From NCBI GenBank assembly GCA_946479915.1, contig CAMLHR010000023.1, forward strand, positions 1 to 10,162: a stretch of DNA of 10,162 nucleotides. Reading direction: 5' to 3'. The DNA is from an uncultured Lysobacter sp. (lineage in GTDB: Bacteria; Pseudomonadota; Gammaproteobacteria; Xanthomonadales; Xanthomonadaceae). The position numbers and the translations under genes were made by a program. Below the pieces are notes generated by a model. That model did not search any database. It was not told the origin of the DNA and saw only the letters and a program-made list of their open reading frames with translations. Every line of letters begins with the position of its first letter. Within the stretch, counting starts at the first letter, position 1. Shown here piece by piece: positions 1-6,320 of this stretch.

Positions 1-339
1 CTGGCACTCGTGTGGATCTGGCTGCTGCTCGCGCTGTTTCGGCACAAGGACCGCTTCTGGCAGAGCGCCACCGCCTTCATGGGTGCGGGAATCGTGCTCT
101 CGCCGATCGTGATCGTGGCGCAACTGGTGCTGCTCAAGATCGGGCAGGAGAGTCCGCTGGCATGGCCGGCAATGCTGGCGCTGCTGGCTTCGGGAATCTG
201 GTACCTGCTGGTCGTGTCGCACATCGTGCGCAGCGCGCTGGAGATCCGCCTGCTGCCCGCGGTCGTGCTCACGTTCCTGTACGCGCTGAGCGAGTATTTC
301 ATCATGCTGCGACTGTTCGGCCCGCCGGCCGACTCTTAA
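1..339 (+). CDS. Hypothetical integral membrane protein, 5' end cut by the window
   Basis: The reading frame is open from the first base to a TAA at 337-339 and gives 112 residues. A GTG at position 10 could start a 109-residue protein, but the frame opens directly in a hydrophobic stretch with no room for a ribosome site, so the gene more likely begins upstream. The product is mostly hydrophobic, with about four membrane segments: the partial one at the N-terminus (VWIWLLLALF), then a charged loop (RHKDRFW), then helices around residues 24-46, 53-72 and 85-105. I see no catalytic or binding motif and do not recognise the family. The stop lies 3 bp before the mpl ATG, so the two genes are probably co-transcribed and the protein may act at the envelope, which is inference from position only. 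Confidence 0.7.
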   Translation: MALVWIWLLLALFRHKDRFWQSATAFMGAGIVLSPIVIVAQLVLLKIGQESPLAWPAMLALLASGIWYLLVVSHIVRSALEIRLLPAVVLTFLYALSEYFIMLRLFGPPADS

Positions 340-342
340 GAC

Positions 343-1713
343 ATGCACGTACACATCCTCGGCATCTGCGGCACGTTCATGGGCGGCATCGCCGCGCTCG
401 CGCAGGCGCGCGGTCATCGCGTGACCGGCTCGGACAAGAACGTCTATCCGCCCATGAGCACGCAGCTCGCGCAACTCGGCATCGAGCTCACGGAGGGCTT
501 CGATCCCGCGCAGCTCGAGCCCGTGCCCGACATGATCGTGGTGGGCAACGTGATGACACGCGGCAATCCGCTCATCGAGCACGTGCTCGACCGGGGCCTG
601 CCGTACACGTCCGGTCCGCAGTGGCTCGCCGAGCACGTGCTGCGCGATCGCTGGGTGCTCGCCGTCACGGGTACTCACGGCAAGACCACCACCTCGAGCG
701 CGCTCGCCTGGATCCTCGAGCACGCGGGGCTCGATCCGGGTTTCCTGATCGGCGGAGTGCCGGGGAATTTCGGCACCACCGCGCGCCTGGGCAGTGCGCC
801 GTTCTTCGTGATCGAGGCCGACGAATACGACACCGCGTTCTTCGACAAGCGCTCCAAGTTCGTGCACCTGCGCCCGCGCACCGTCGTCATCAACAACCTC
901 GAGTACGACCACGCCGACATCTTCCCGGACGTGGCCGCCATCCAGCGGCAGTTCCACCACCTGGTGCGGACGGTGCCGCGCAACGGGCGCCTGGTCGTCA
1001 ACGGCGAGGATCCGCGCCTGGACGAGGTGCTGGCGATGGGCTGCTGGACGCCGGTGGACCGCTTCGGCTTCGGCGAGGGCAACGACTGGCGCGCGCGGCT
1101 GGTGGAACCCGATGGCAGCGCGTTCGAGGTGCTGCACCGCGGGACCCCGCTGGGAATCGTGCGCTGGCCGATGCTGGGCCGGCACAACGTGCTCAACGGG
1201 CTGGCGGCGCTGGCCGCCGCGCTTGCCGCGGGCGTGGACGTGGCCGCGGTGCTGCCGGCGCTGGCCGCGTTCCGCAGCGTGAAGCGGCGGATGGAAGTGC
1301 TGGGCGAGGTCGGCGGGGTCACCGTCTACGACGACTTCGCGCACCACCCCACCGCGATCGAGACGACGCTGGCCGGGCTGCGTGCCCGCGTGGGCGGGGC
1401 GCGCATCGTGGTGGCGATGGAGCCGCGCAGCAACTCGATGCGGCTCGGCGCGCATGCCGGCGCGCTGGCGCCGTCGCTCGGCGGCGCGGATGCGGTGGTG
1501 TTCCTGCATCGCCCGGGACTGGCGTGGGACGCGGGGGCCGTCGTCGGTGCGTTGCGGGCCGATGCGATCGCGGTCCCGGACGTCGACGCGCTGCTCGATG
1601 CGCTGCTCGCGCGCGTGCAGGCGGGGGACCACGTCGTGTTCATGTCCAACGGCGGCTTCGACGCCGCCCCGCACCGGTTCGTCGACGCCCTGCGCGCCCG
1701 GCGCGACGGCTGA
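343..1713 (+). CDS. mpl: UDP-N-acetylmuramate:L-alanyl-gamma-D-glutamyl-meso-diaminopimelate ligase (murein tripeptide ligase)
   Basis: Mpl is a cytoplasmic Mur-ligase-family enzyme. It uses ATP to join recycled murein tripeptide to UDP-MurNAc, returning cell-wall fragments to peptidoglycan synthesis. The 456-residue product has the usual Mpl length and full domain order. The N-terminal UDP-sugar binding domain starts with HILGICGTFMGG (residues 4-15). The central ATPase domain carries the P-loop GTHGKTTTS (110-118), the metal-binding EADEYD (158-163) and NNLEYDHADIF (184-194). HNVLNG is at 281-286. The C-terminal domain has DDFAHHPTA (330-338), PRSNSMRLG (361-369) and MSNGGFD (434-440). The IEADEYDTAFFDKRSKF stretch and the DDFAHHPTA block separate Mpl from MurC. 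The ATG follows the upstream stop by 3 bp and has no clear Shine-Dalgarno, so translation may be coupled. The Lon-domain gene follows after 5 bp. Family assignment is firm. Confidence 0.97.
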   Translation: MHVHILGICGTFMGGIAALAQARGHRVTGSDKNVYPPMSTQLAQLGIELTEGFDPAQLEPVPDMIVVGNVMTRGNPLIEHVLDRGLPYTSGPQWLAEHVLRDRWVLAVTGTHGKTTTSSALAWILEHAGLDPGFLIGGVPGNFGTTARLGSAPFFVIEADEYDTAFFDKRSKFVHLRPRTVVINNLEYDHADIFPDVAAIQRQFHHLVRTVPRNGRLVVNGEDPRLDEVLAMGCWTPVDRFGFGEGNDWRARLVEPDGSAFEVLHRGTPLGIVRWPMLGRHNVLNGLAALAAALAAGVDVAAVLPALAAFRSVKRRMEVLGEVGGVTVYDDFAHHPTAIETTLAGLRARVGGARIVVAMEPRSNSMRLGAHAGALAPSLGGADAVVFLHRPGLAWDAGAVVGALRADAIAVPDVDALLDALLARVQAGDHVVFMSNGGFDAAPHRFVDALRARRDG

Positions 1714-1718
1714 CCGCC

Positions 1719-2291
1719 ATGGAGGAGCTGGGGCTGTTCCCGCTGCGCACGGTGCTTGTGCCGGGGATGGCCCTGGGGGTGCGGGTGTTCGAGGCGCGCT
1801 ACCTGGACCTGGTGCGCGAGTGCGGACGGACCGGGCGTGGCTTCGGGGTCTGCCTGGTCCTGGCGGGCGGGGAAGTCGGCGCGCCCGCCACGCCGGCGGC
1901 GTTCGGCACCGAGGCGATGGTCGAGGATTTCGCCACCGGCGACGATGGCCTGCTGGCCCTGCGCGTGCGCGGCGCCCGGCGGTTCCGCGTCCGCGAAACG
2001 CGCGTGCGCGACAACGGGCTGCTGGTGGGCGTCGTCGAGTGGCTGGCGGCCGATCCGGTCGAGCCGCTGCGCGCCGAGCACGGGCTGCTGGCGACGCTGC
2101 TGTCCGGGATCCTGGAACAGGTCGGCGGCGAGCACGCGCAGGCACCGGCGTCCCGCTTCGACGATGCCGCGTGGGTCGGCTGGCGCCTCGCGGAACTGCT
2201 GCCGATCGGCGACGCCGATCGCGTGTCGCTGCTGCAGGAACCCGATCCGCACCGCCGGCTGGACCGGCTGGTGGCGCTGGTGCCGGGCTAG
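1719..2291 (+). CDS. Stand-alone LON substrate-binding domain protein (LonN-type, no ATPase or protease)
   Basis: The 190-residue product consists only of the N-terminal substrate-binding domain of Lon protease (PUA-like fold, PF02190). It opens with LFPLRTVLVPGMALGVRVFE (residues 6-25), the typical first strands of the domain. It continues with the beta-rich VRGARRFRV segment (83-91) and ends in a helical part, RLAELLPIGDADRVSLLQE (156-174), as in Lon N-domains. There is no Walker motif and no Ser-Lys protease dyad, so it cannot be a protease itself; a role as adaptor or unfolded-protein binder is the usual guess and is unproven. I chose the ATG at 1719 because the domain begins at once and it lies 5 bp after the mpl stop. 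The frame is open far upstream, but that part overlaps mpl and is chance. The TAG overlaps the stop of the convergent gene. Confidence 0.88.
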   Translation: MEELGLFPLRTVLVPGMALGVRVFEARYLDLVRECGRTGRGFGVCLVLAGGEVGAPATPAAFGTEAMVEDFATGDDGLLALRVRGARRFRVRETRVRDNGLLVGVVEWLAADPVEPLRAEHGLLATLLSGILEQVGGEHAQAPASRFDDAAWVGWRLAELLPIGDADRVSLLQEPDPHRRLDRLVALVPG

Positions 2292-4297
2292 CGTCCGGCG
2301 GGCGCCGCCGCGCGGACGTCGACGCGCAGCACGGGCAAGCCCGTGTCCGGGTGCGGCGAGGTGACCGCCTGCATGCCGCCCAGCGCCGCGGCCACCGCGT
2401 CGTGGGCCTCGGCCTGTTCCTCCACGACCGGCTGCCAGAGGCCGAACGCCTCCAGCGGCTGTTCGAAGCGCATGGCCTGGCTGCTGCCGATCCACAGGGG
2501 CGTGCCATCCGACATCCGTGCCGGCGCCGGCCACAGGCGCAGCACGTAGAGCTCGCCGGCGTGCGCGCCGATGCGCCGCATCAGCAGGGCCTCCGCGTGC
2601 CCGCCGAGCGTGGCGGGCAACACCGGCTGGCGCGCCGTCGCCATGTCGTCCTGGAGCAGGCGCAGCGTGCGCGGCCAGTCGGCCTGCGACTGCACCCGCC
2701 AACCGAACGCTTCGAGCCGTGCCTGCACCGGGGCGAGCGGTCCGGCGACCTGCACGTCCAGCGGCCAGCCGCGCGCGGCATCCGGTTCGTTGCGTCGGCC
2801 CGGCAATGAGGACCAGCCCGCGTCCTGCCAGTACGGCGCGTTGAGCAACGCCTTCGGCGGCGGCGGCACGAACTGCGCGAGCACCGTTTCGGCCTGGCGT
2901 GGCACGTGCCAAAACGCGGCCAGCGCGAACGTGCCGTAGAAGGTGATCGCCAGCGGCCGCATCCACAGCGAGCGCGTGACGTGGCTGCGGTAGGCCATGC
3001 CCAGGACCAGCGTCCACACCACGCCGAGCAGCACGCCGCCGACGATGTCGCTGAGCCAGTGCGCACCGAAATACAGCCGCGCGAAGCCCAGCGCCGCGAC
3101 CGTCACGCCCGCCACCAGCCACGGCCAGACCCGGTCGCGGCCCGGCAGTTCGCGCGCGACAAGCACGGCGAAGAAGCCGAACGCGATCGTCGCCATCGTC
3201 ACGGTGACGCTCGGGAACCCGAACGCCGCGACCGCGGTCTCCGGGCGCGGCATGTCGATCACCGCCTCGAGCCAGCTGGTGAGCACGAAGCCGAACGCGA
3301 GCGCGGCCAGCCAGTGGGCCGCGGCCATCCAGCGCCGGCGCCACATCAGCCAGGCGAGCGCGGCGGCCGACGCGGTGCCGAGCACCTGCACGTCGCCGAG
3401 CGAGGCGACCGCCGCCATCATCCGGTCGGCCAGCGGGTTGCGCAGGGCGAACATCGCCTCCTGCACGCGCAGGTCGAGCGCCAGCGGCTCGCCCCCGGCG
3501 ACCACCACGAACAGCAGCGCGAACCACGCCCAGCCGATGGCCAGCAGCAGCACCGCCAGCACGAGCAGGGACGCGGACTCCGGCCGGTTGGGATCCACCA
3601 GCGCGGCGGCGTAGCGCCCGAGCACGGGGTGCGCGCGGGTCCATGCCAGCAGTTGCGCGAGCCACGCATTCGCATGGCCGTCGAACCAGCGCCAGCAGTA
3701 GACGACGACGGCCCACACCAGCGCGACGACGCCGAGGAGCGCGACGAGCACGAGCGCGAGGCGGTCGGCCACGGCGGCCACGGCGTCGTAGGACGCGCCG
3801 AAGATCCAGCCGGGGGCGAGGAACACGCCGGCCCATGACAGGGCGGCCACCATGCTGACCGGCAGGTAGCGGCGCAGCGGCATGCGCAGCGTGCCCGCGA
3901 TGGCGGGCACGAACGGCCGCACCGCGCCGACGAACCGCGCGATCAGGATCGCCTTCGGCCCATGCCGGCGGAACAGCCGCTCGCCCCGGCCGAGCAGTTG
4001 CGGGTAGCGGGTGAACGGCCAGTGCTCGCGCAGGCGCGGGCCCCAGCGATGGCCGACCCAGAAGCTCAACCCGTCGCCGGCGAGCGCGCCGAGTGCGGCG
4101 CAGGCCAGGGCGTAGGGACCGTCGATGTGCCCCAGGCCGACCAACGCGCCCACGGCGAACAGCAGCGGCAGCGCCGGCACGACGATGCCCACGACCGCCA
4201 GCGCATCGCAGAACGCCACCAGGAAGACCAGCAGCCCCGCCGCGTGGGGATGCGCGCCGATCCAGGCGATGGTGCTGTCCAGCCACGCGGGATTCAT
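2288..4297 (-). CDS. DedA / PAP2-phosphatase-like / LssY C-terminal fusion membrane protein
   Basis: The 669-residue protein has three parts. Residues about 20-175 are a DedA (SNARE-associated/VTT) domain: CDALAVVGIVVP (30-41), GDGLSFWVGHRWG (74-86) and IARFVGAVRPFVPAIAG (119-135) with Arg121 and Arg127. DedA proteins move undecaprenyl phosphate or phospholipids across the inner membrane. Residues about 240-440 are a PAP2 phosphatase-like domain with several membrane helices. Residues about 455-650 match the soluble LssY C-terminal domain of unknown function. The PAP2 motifs are altered: the KX6RP motif reads E344-AVIDMP-R351-P352, PSGH reads P362-S-V-T365, and SRX5HX3D reads A406-R407-LYFGA-H413-WLS-D417. 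The Arg, His and Asp of the third motif remain, but the Lys of motif 1 and the His of motif 2 are gone. Phosphatase activity is therefore doubtful. The architecture is seen in other proteobacterial 'bifunctional DedA/PAP2' proteins. The ATG at 4297 lies 7 nt after a TATAAT. Confidence 0.92.
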   Translation of the reverse strand: MNPAWLDSTIAWIGAHPHAAGLLVFLVAFCDALAVVGIVVPALPLLFAVGALVGLGHIDGPYALACAALGALAGDGLSFWVGHRWGPRLREHWPFTRYPQLLGRGERLFRRHGPKAILIARFVGAVRPFVPAIAGTLRMPLRRYLPVSMVAALSWAGVFLAPGWIFGASYDAVAAVADRLALVLVALLGVVALVWAVVVYCWRWFDGHANAWLAQLLAWTRAHPVLGRYAAALVDPNRPESASLLVLAVLLLAIGWAWFALLFVVVAGGEPLALDLRVQEAMFALRNPLADRMMAAVASLGDVQVLGTASAAALAWLMWRRRWMAAAHWLAALAFGFVLTSWLEAVIDMPRPETAVAAFGFPSVTVTMATIAFGFFAVLVARELPGRDRVWPWLVAGVTVAALGFARLYFGAHWLSDIVGGVLLGVVWTLVLGMAYRSHVTRSLWMRPLAITFYGTFALAAFWHVPRQAETVLAQFVPPPPKALLNAPYWQDAGWSSLPGRRNEPDAARGWPLDVQVAGPLAPVQARLEAFGWRVQSQADWPRTLRLLQDDMATARQPVLPATLGGHAEALLMRRIGAHAGELYVLRLWPAPARMSDGTPLWIGSSQAMRFEQPLEAFGLWQPVVEEQAEAHDAVAAALGGMQAVTSPHPDTGLPVLRVDVRAAAPAGR

Positions 4298-4304
4298 CGC
4301 TTCG

Positions 4305-4310
4305 ATTATA
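4305..4310 (-). promoter_or_regulatory. -10 box (TATAAT) for the DedA-PAP2-LssY gene, probably leaderless
   Basis: On the minus strand this is a perfect TATAAT in an otherwise very GC-rich region, and it ends 7 nt before the ATG at 4297. Transcription starting at the usual distance from a -10 would begin at or beside the start codon, and no Shine-Dalgarno is present between them. No good -35 is visible at 16-18 bp. Confidence 0.6.
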
Positions 4311-4325
4311 GGAGCGCGGGGCCCC

Positions 4326-4331
4326 TACACT
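4326..4331 (+). promoter_or_regulatory. -10-like box (TACACT) for the short-chain dehydrogenase gene
   Basis: TACACT matches the sigma70 -10 consensus at four of six bases and ends 6 nt before the ATG at 4338. It faces away from the TATAAT of the divergent gene 15 bp to the left. The 6-nt gap leaves no space for a ribosome-binding site, so a leaderless transcript is suggested. No clear -35 was found. Confidence 0.45.
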
Positions 4332-4337
4332 CGCGGC

Positions 4338-5153
4338 ATGGACACCCTCCAGGGCAAGAACCTCCTCATCACCGGCGCCTCGCGCGGCATCGGGCGGGCG
4401 ATCGCCCTGCGCGCCGCCCGCGACGGCGCCAACGTGGCCGTCGTGGCGAAGTCGTCGGTGGCCAACCCGAAGCTGCCCGGCACCATCCATTCCGTCGCCG
4501 CGGAGATCGAGGCCGCCGGCGGCCGCGCCCTGCCGCTGAAATGCGACATCCGCGAGGAGGCGCAGGTGCGCGACGCCGTGAAGGCGACCGTCGCGGCGTT
4601 CGGCGGCCTGGACATCCTGGTCAACAACGCCAGCGCCATCTGGCTGCGCGGCACGCTGGACACGCCGATGAAGCGCTTCGACCTGATGCACGAGGTCAAC
4701 GCCCGCGGCACGTTCCTGTGCGCGCAAGCCTGCCTGCCGCACCTGTTGCAGGCGGCCGATCCGCACGTGCTGACCCTGGCGCCGCCCCCGTCGCTCGAGC
4801 CGCGCTGGTGGGGGGCGCACGCGGCCTACACCCTGGCCAAGATGGGGATGAGCTTCGTGACGCTCGGCCTCGCCGCGGAGTTCGCGGGGCAGGGCGTCGC
4901 GATCAACGCGCTGTGGCCGCGCACGATCATCGCCACCGATGCGCTCAACATGATCCCGGGCATCGACCCGGCGCGCTGCCGCACGCCGGACATCGTCGCG
5001 GACGCGGCCCACGCGGTGCTGGTGCGGCCGGCACGCGAACGCACGGGGGCGTTCCTGATCGACGAGGACGTGCTGCGCGAGGCGGGCGTGGACGACTTCG
5101 ACCGGTATGCGGTCGAGCCGGGGCAGCCGCTGCTGCCCGACCTGTTCCTGTAG
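4338..5153 (+). CDS. SDR-family NAD(P)-dependent oxidoreductase, HSDL2-like
   Basis: The 271-residue product has the classical Rossmann-fold features of short-chain dehydrogenases: TGASRGIG (residues 12-19) for the dinucleotide, CDI (69-71) near the adenine pocket, NNAS (96-99), the structural Asn121 in HEVNARG, and the catalytic YTLAK with Tyr164 and Lys168. Distinctive stretches such as LEPRWWGAHAAYTLAKMGMS (153-172) and ALWPRTIIATDALNM (191-205) resemble the HSDL2 subgroup, which has been linked to lipid or fatty-acyl metabolism; the substrate is not known. Where I recall HSDL2-type proteins having NLSPP or NISPP, this one has TLAPP, so the serine there is Ala148; Ser152 lies four residues on and might substitute. 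The ATG at 4338 is preceded by a -10-like box and fits the N-terminus of the family. It converges on the next gene with a 9-bp gap. Confidence 0.93.
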   Translation: MDTLQGKNLLITGASRGIGRAIALRAARDGANVAVVAKSSVANPKLPGTIHSVAAEIEAAGGRALPLKCDIREEAQVRDAVKATVAAFGGLDILVNNASAIWLRGTLDTPMKRFDLMHEVNARGTFLCAQACLPHLLQAADPHVLTLAPPPSLEPRWWGAHAAYTLAKMGMSFVTLGLAAEFAGQGVAINALWPRTIIATDALNMIPGIDPARCRTPDIVADAAHAVLVRPARERTGAFLIDEDVLREAGVDDFDRYAVEPGQPLLPDLFL

Positions 5154-5162
5154 GCCGGTCCG

Positions 5163-6308
5163 CTAGGCCGCGTCGAGCGCCTGGCGCAGGTCGGCGACCA
5201 GGTCGTCGGCGTGTTCGAGCCCGACCGACAGGCGCAGCAGGTTCTGCGGCGAGGTCGGGAGCTGCCCCTCGACGGACGCGCGATGCTCGACCAGCGACTC
5301 GCAGCCGCCCAGCGAGGTGGCGTTGTGGAACAGGCGCAGGCGCCCGGCCACGGCGAGCGCCGCCTCGCGGCCGCCGGCGAGCTCGATGCTCAGCATCGCG
5401 CCGTAGCCCGACATCTGCCGCGCGGCGATGGCGTGGCCCGGATGCGTCGGCAGGCCGGGGAAGTTGACGCGTCCGACCGCGGGATGGTCGGCCAGGAAGG
5501 TCGCCACCTGCTGCGCGTTGGCGCAGTGCAGGGCCATGCGCGCGGCCAGCGACCGGCAGCCACGCAGGGTCAGCCACGCGTTGAACGGCGCGAGCACGCT
5601 GCCGGTCACGTGGCGCCGGTGCGCCACGCGGCCGAAGTCCGCGTCGTGCCGGGCGAACACCAGGGCGCCACCGAGCACGTCGCTGTGGCCGCCGAAGTAC
5701 TTGGTGGTCGAATGCATGACGATGTCCGCGCCGAGCGACAGCGGCCGCTGCAGCAACGGGGTGGCGAAGGTATTGTCGCAGGCGAGCAGGGCGCCCGCGG
5801 CATGCGCCGCCCGGGCGAGCGCGGCGATGTCGCTGACCTTCAGCAGCGGGTGGGACGGCGTCTCCGCCCAGACGAGCGCGGTCGGTGTGCGCAGTGCGCC
5901 GGCGACCGCGTCGAGGTCCGCCATGTCCACCGTGACCGCCTCGATGCCGCGCTGCGGCAGGAACTCGCGCGCCAGGGTGCGCAGGCCGGTGTAGCAGTCG
6001 TCCGGCACCAGCACGCGCGCGCCTTCGGGCAGGGATTCGAGCACCGCCGACATCGCGGCCATGCCGGACGCGAACGCGAGCGCCGCGACGCCGCCCTCGA
6101 GCGCGGCGAGCGCCGCCTCGAGTCGGTCCTGCGTGGGGTTGCCCTCGCGCTGGTACTCGTAACCGGCGATCCGCTCGCCGGCGGGGCCGTGCTGGAACGT
6201 CGTCGCCAGGTGCAGCGGCGGCGCCATCGCGCCGGTCGCCGGGTCGGGTTCCGCGCCGGCGTGCACGGCCAGCGTCTGCAGGTGCAAGGCCTCGCGGTCG
6301 CCGGTCAT
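5163..6308 (-). CDS. Cys/Met metabolism PLP-dependent enzyme (cystathionine gamma-synthase/lyase-like)
   Basis: The 381-residue product belongs to the trans-sulfuration family of fold-type I PLP enzymes. Visible landmarks are YQREGNPT (52-59) with Tyr52 and Arg54, which contact phosphate of a neighbouring subunit's PLP; SGMAAMSAVL (81-90); Tyr106, which stacks on PLP; CDNTFATPLLQRPL (177-190) with Asp178; and HSTTKYFGGHSD (199-210), where Lys203 forms the Schiff base. Near the C-terminus are SLGGCES (332-338) with Glu337 and the carboxylate-binding Arg359. After SLGGCES the protein has EHRASVEG rather than the MTH segment common in MetB and MetC, so I do not assign a specific reaction. It may be a gamma-synthase, a gamma-lyase or a related sulfhydrylase. 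The ATG at 6308 has GAGGAA six bases upstream and lies 10 bp after the hemL stop. It is the last gene of the thiE-hemL operon. Confidence 0.9.
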   Translation of the reverse strand: MTGDREALHLQTLAVHAGAEPDPATGAMAPPLHLATTFQHGPAGERIAGYEYQREGNPTQDRLEAALAALEGGVAALAFASGMAAMSAVLESLPEGARVLVPDDCYTGLRTLAREFLPQRGIEAVTVDMADLDAVAGALRTPTALVWAETPSHPLLKVSDIAALARAAHAAGALLACDNTFATPLLQRPLSLGADIVMHSTTKYFGGHSDVLGGALVFARHDADFGRVAHRRHVTGSVLAPFNAWLTLRGCRSLAARMALHCANAQQVATFLADHPAVGRVNFPGLPTHPGHAIAARQMSGYGAMLSIELAGGREAALAVAGRLRLFHNATSLGGCESLVEHRASVEGQLPTSPQNLLRLSVGLEHADDLVADLRQALDAA

Positions 6309-6314
6309 GGGCGG

Positions 6315-6320
6315 TTCCTC
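6315..6320 (-). promoter_or_regulatory. Ribosome-binding site overlapping the hemL stop
   Basis: GAGGAA on the minus strand overlaps the hemL TGA and lies 6 nt before the ATG at 6308. It decides this start over longer in-frame alternatives that would run into hemL, and it suggests translational coupling of the two PLP-enzyme genes. Confidence 0.6.

Noticed and set aside
12..1718. Upstream in-frame extension of the Lon-domain gene (would give 759 residues)
   Set aside because: The extension is mpl read in another frame, has low-complexity Arg/Ala composition, and the LON domain begins exactly at the ATG at 1719.
1326..5012. Very long open frame on the minus strand (1228 codons) spanning four genes
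   Set aside because: It runs antisense to mpl, the Lon-domain gene and the dehydrogenase and out of frame with the fusion gene. Its translation is Arg/Ala/Gly-rich without family motifs. Long chance frames are expected at this G+C content.
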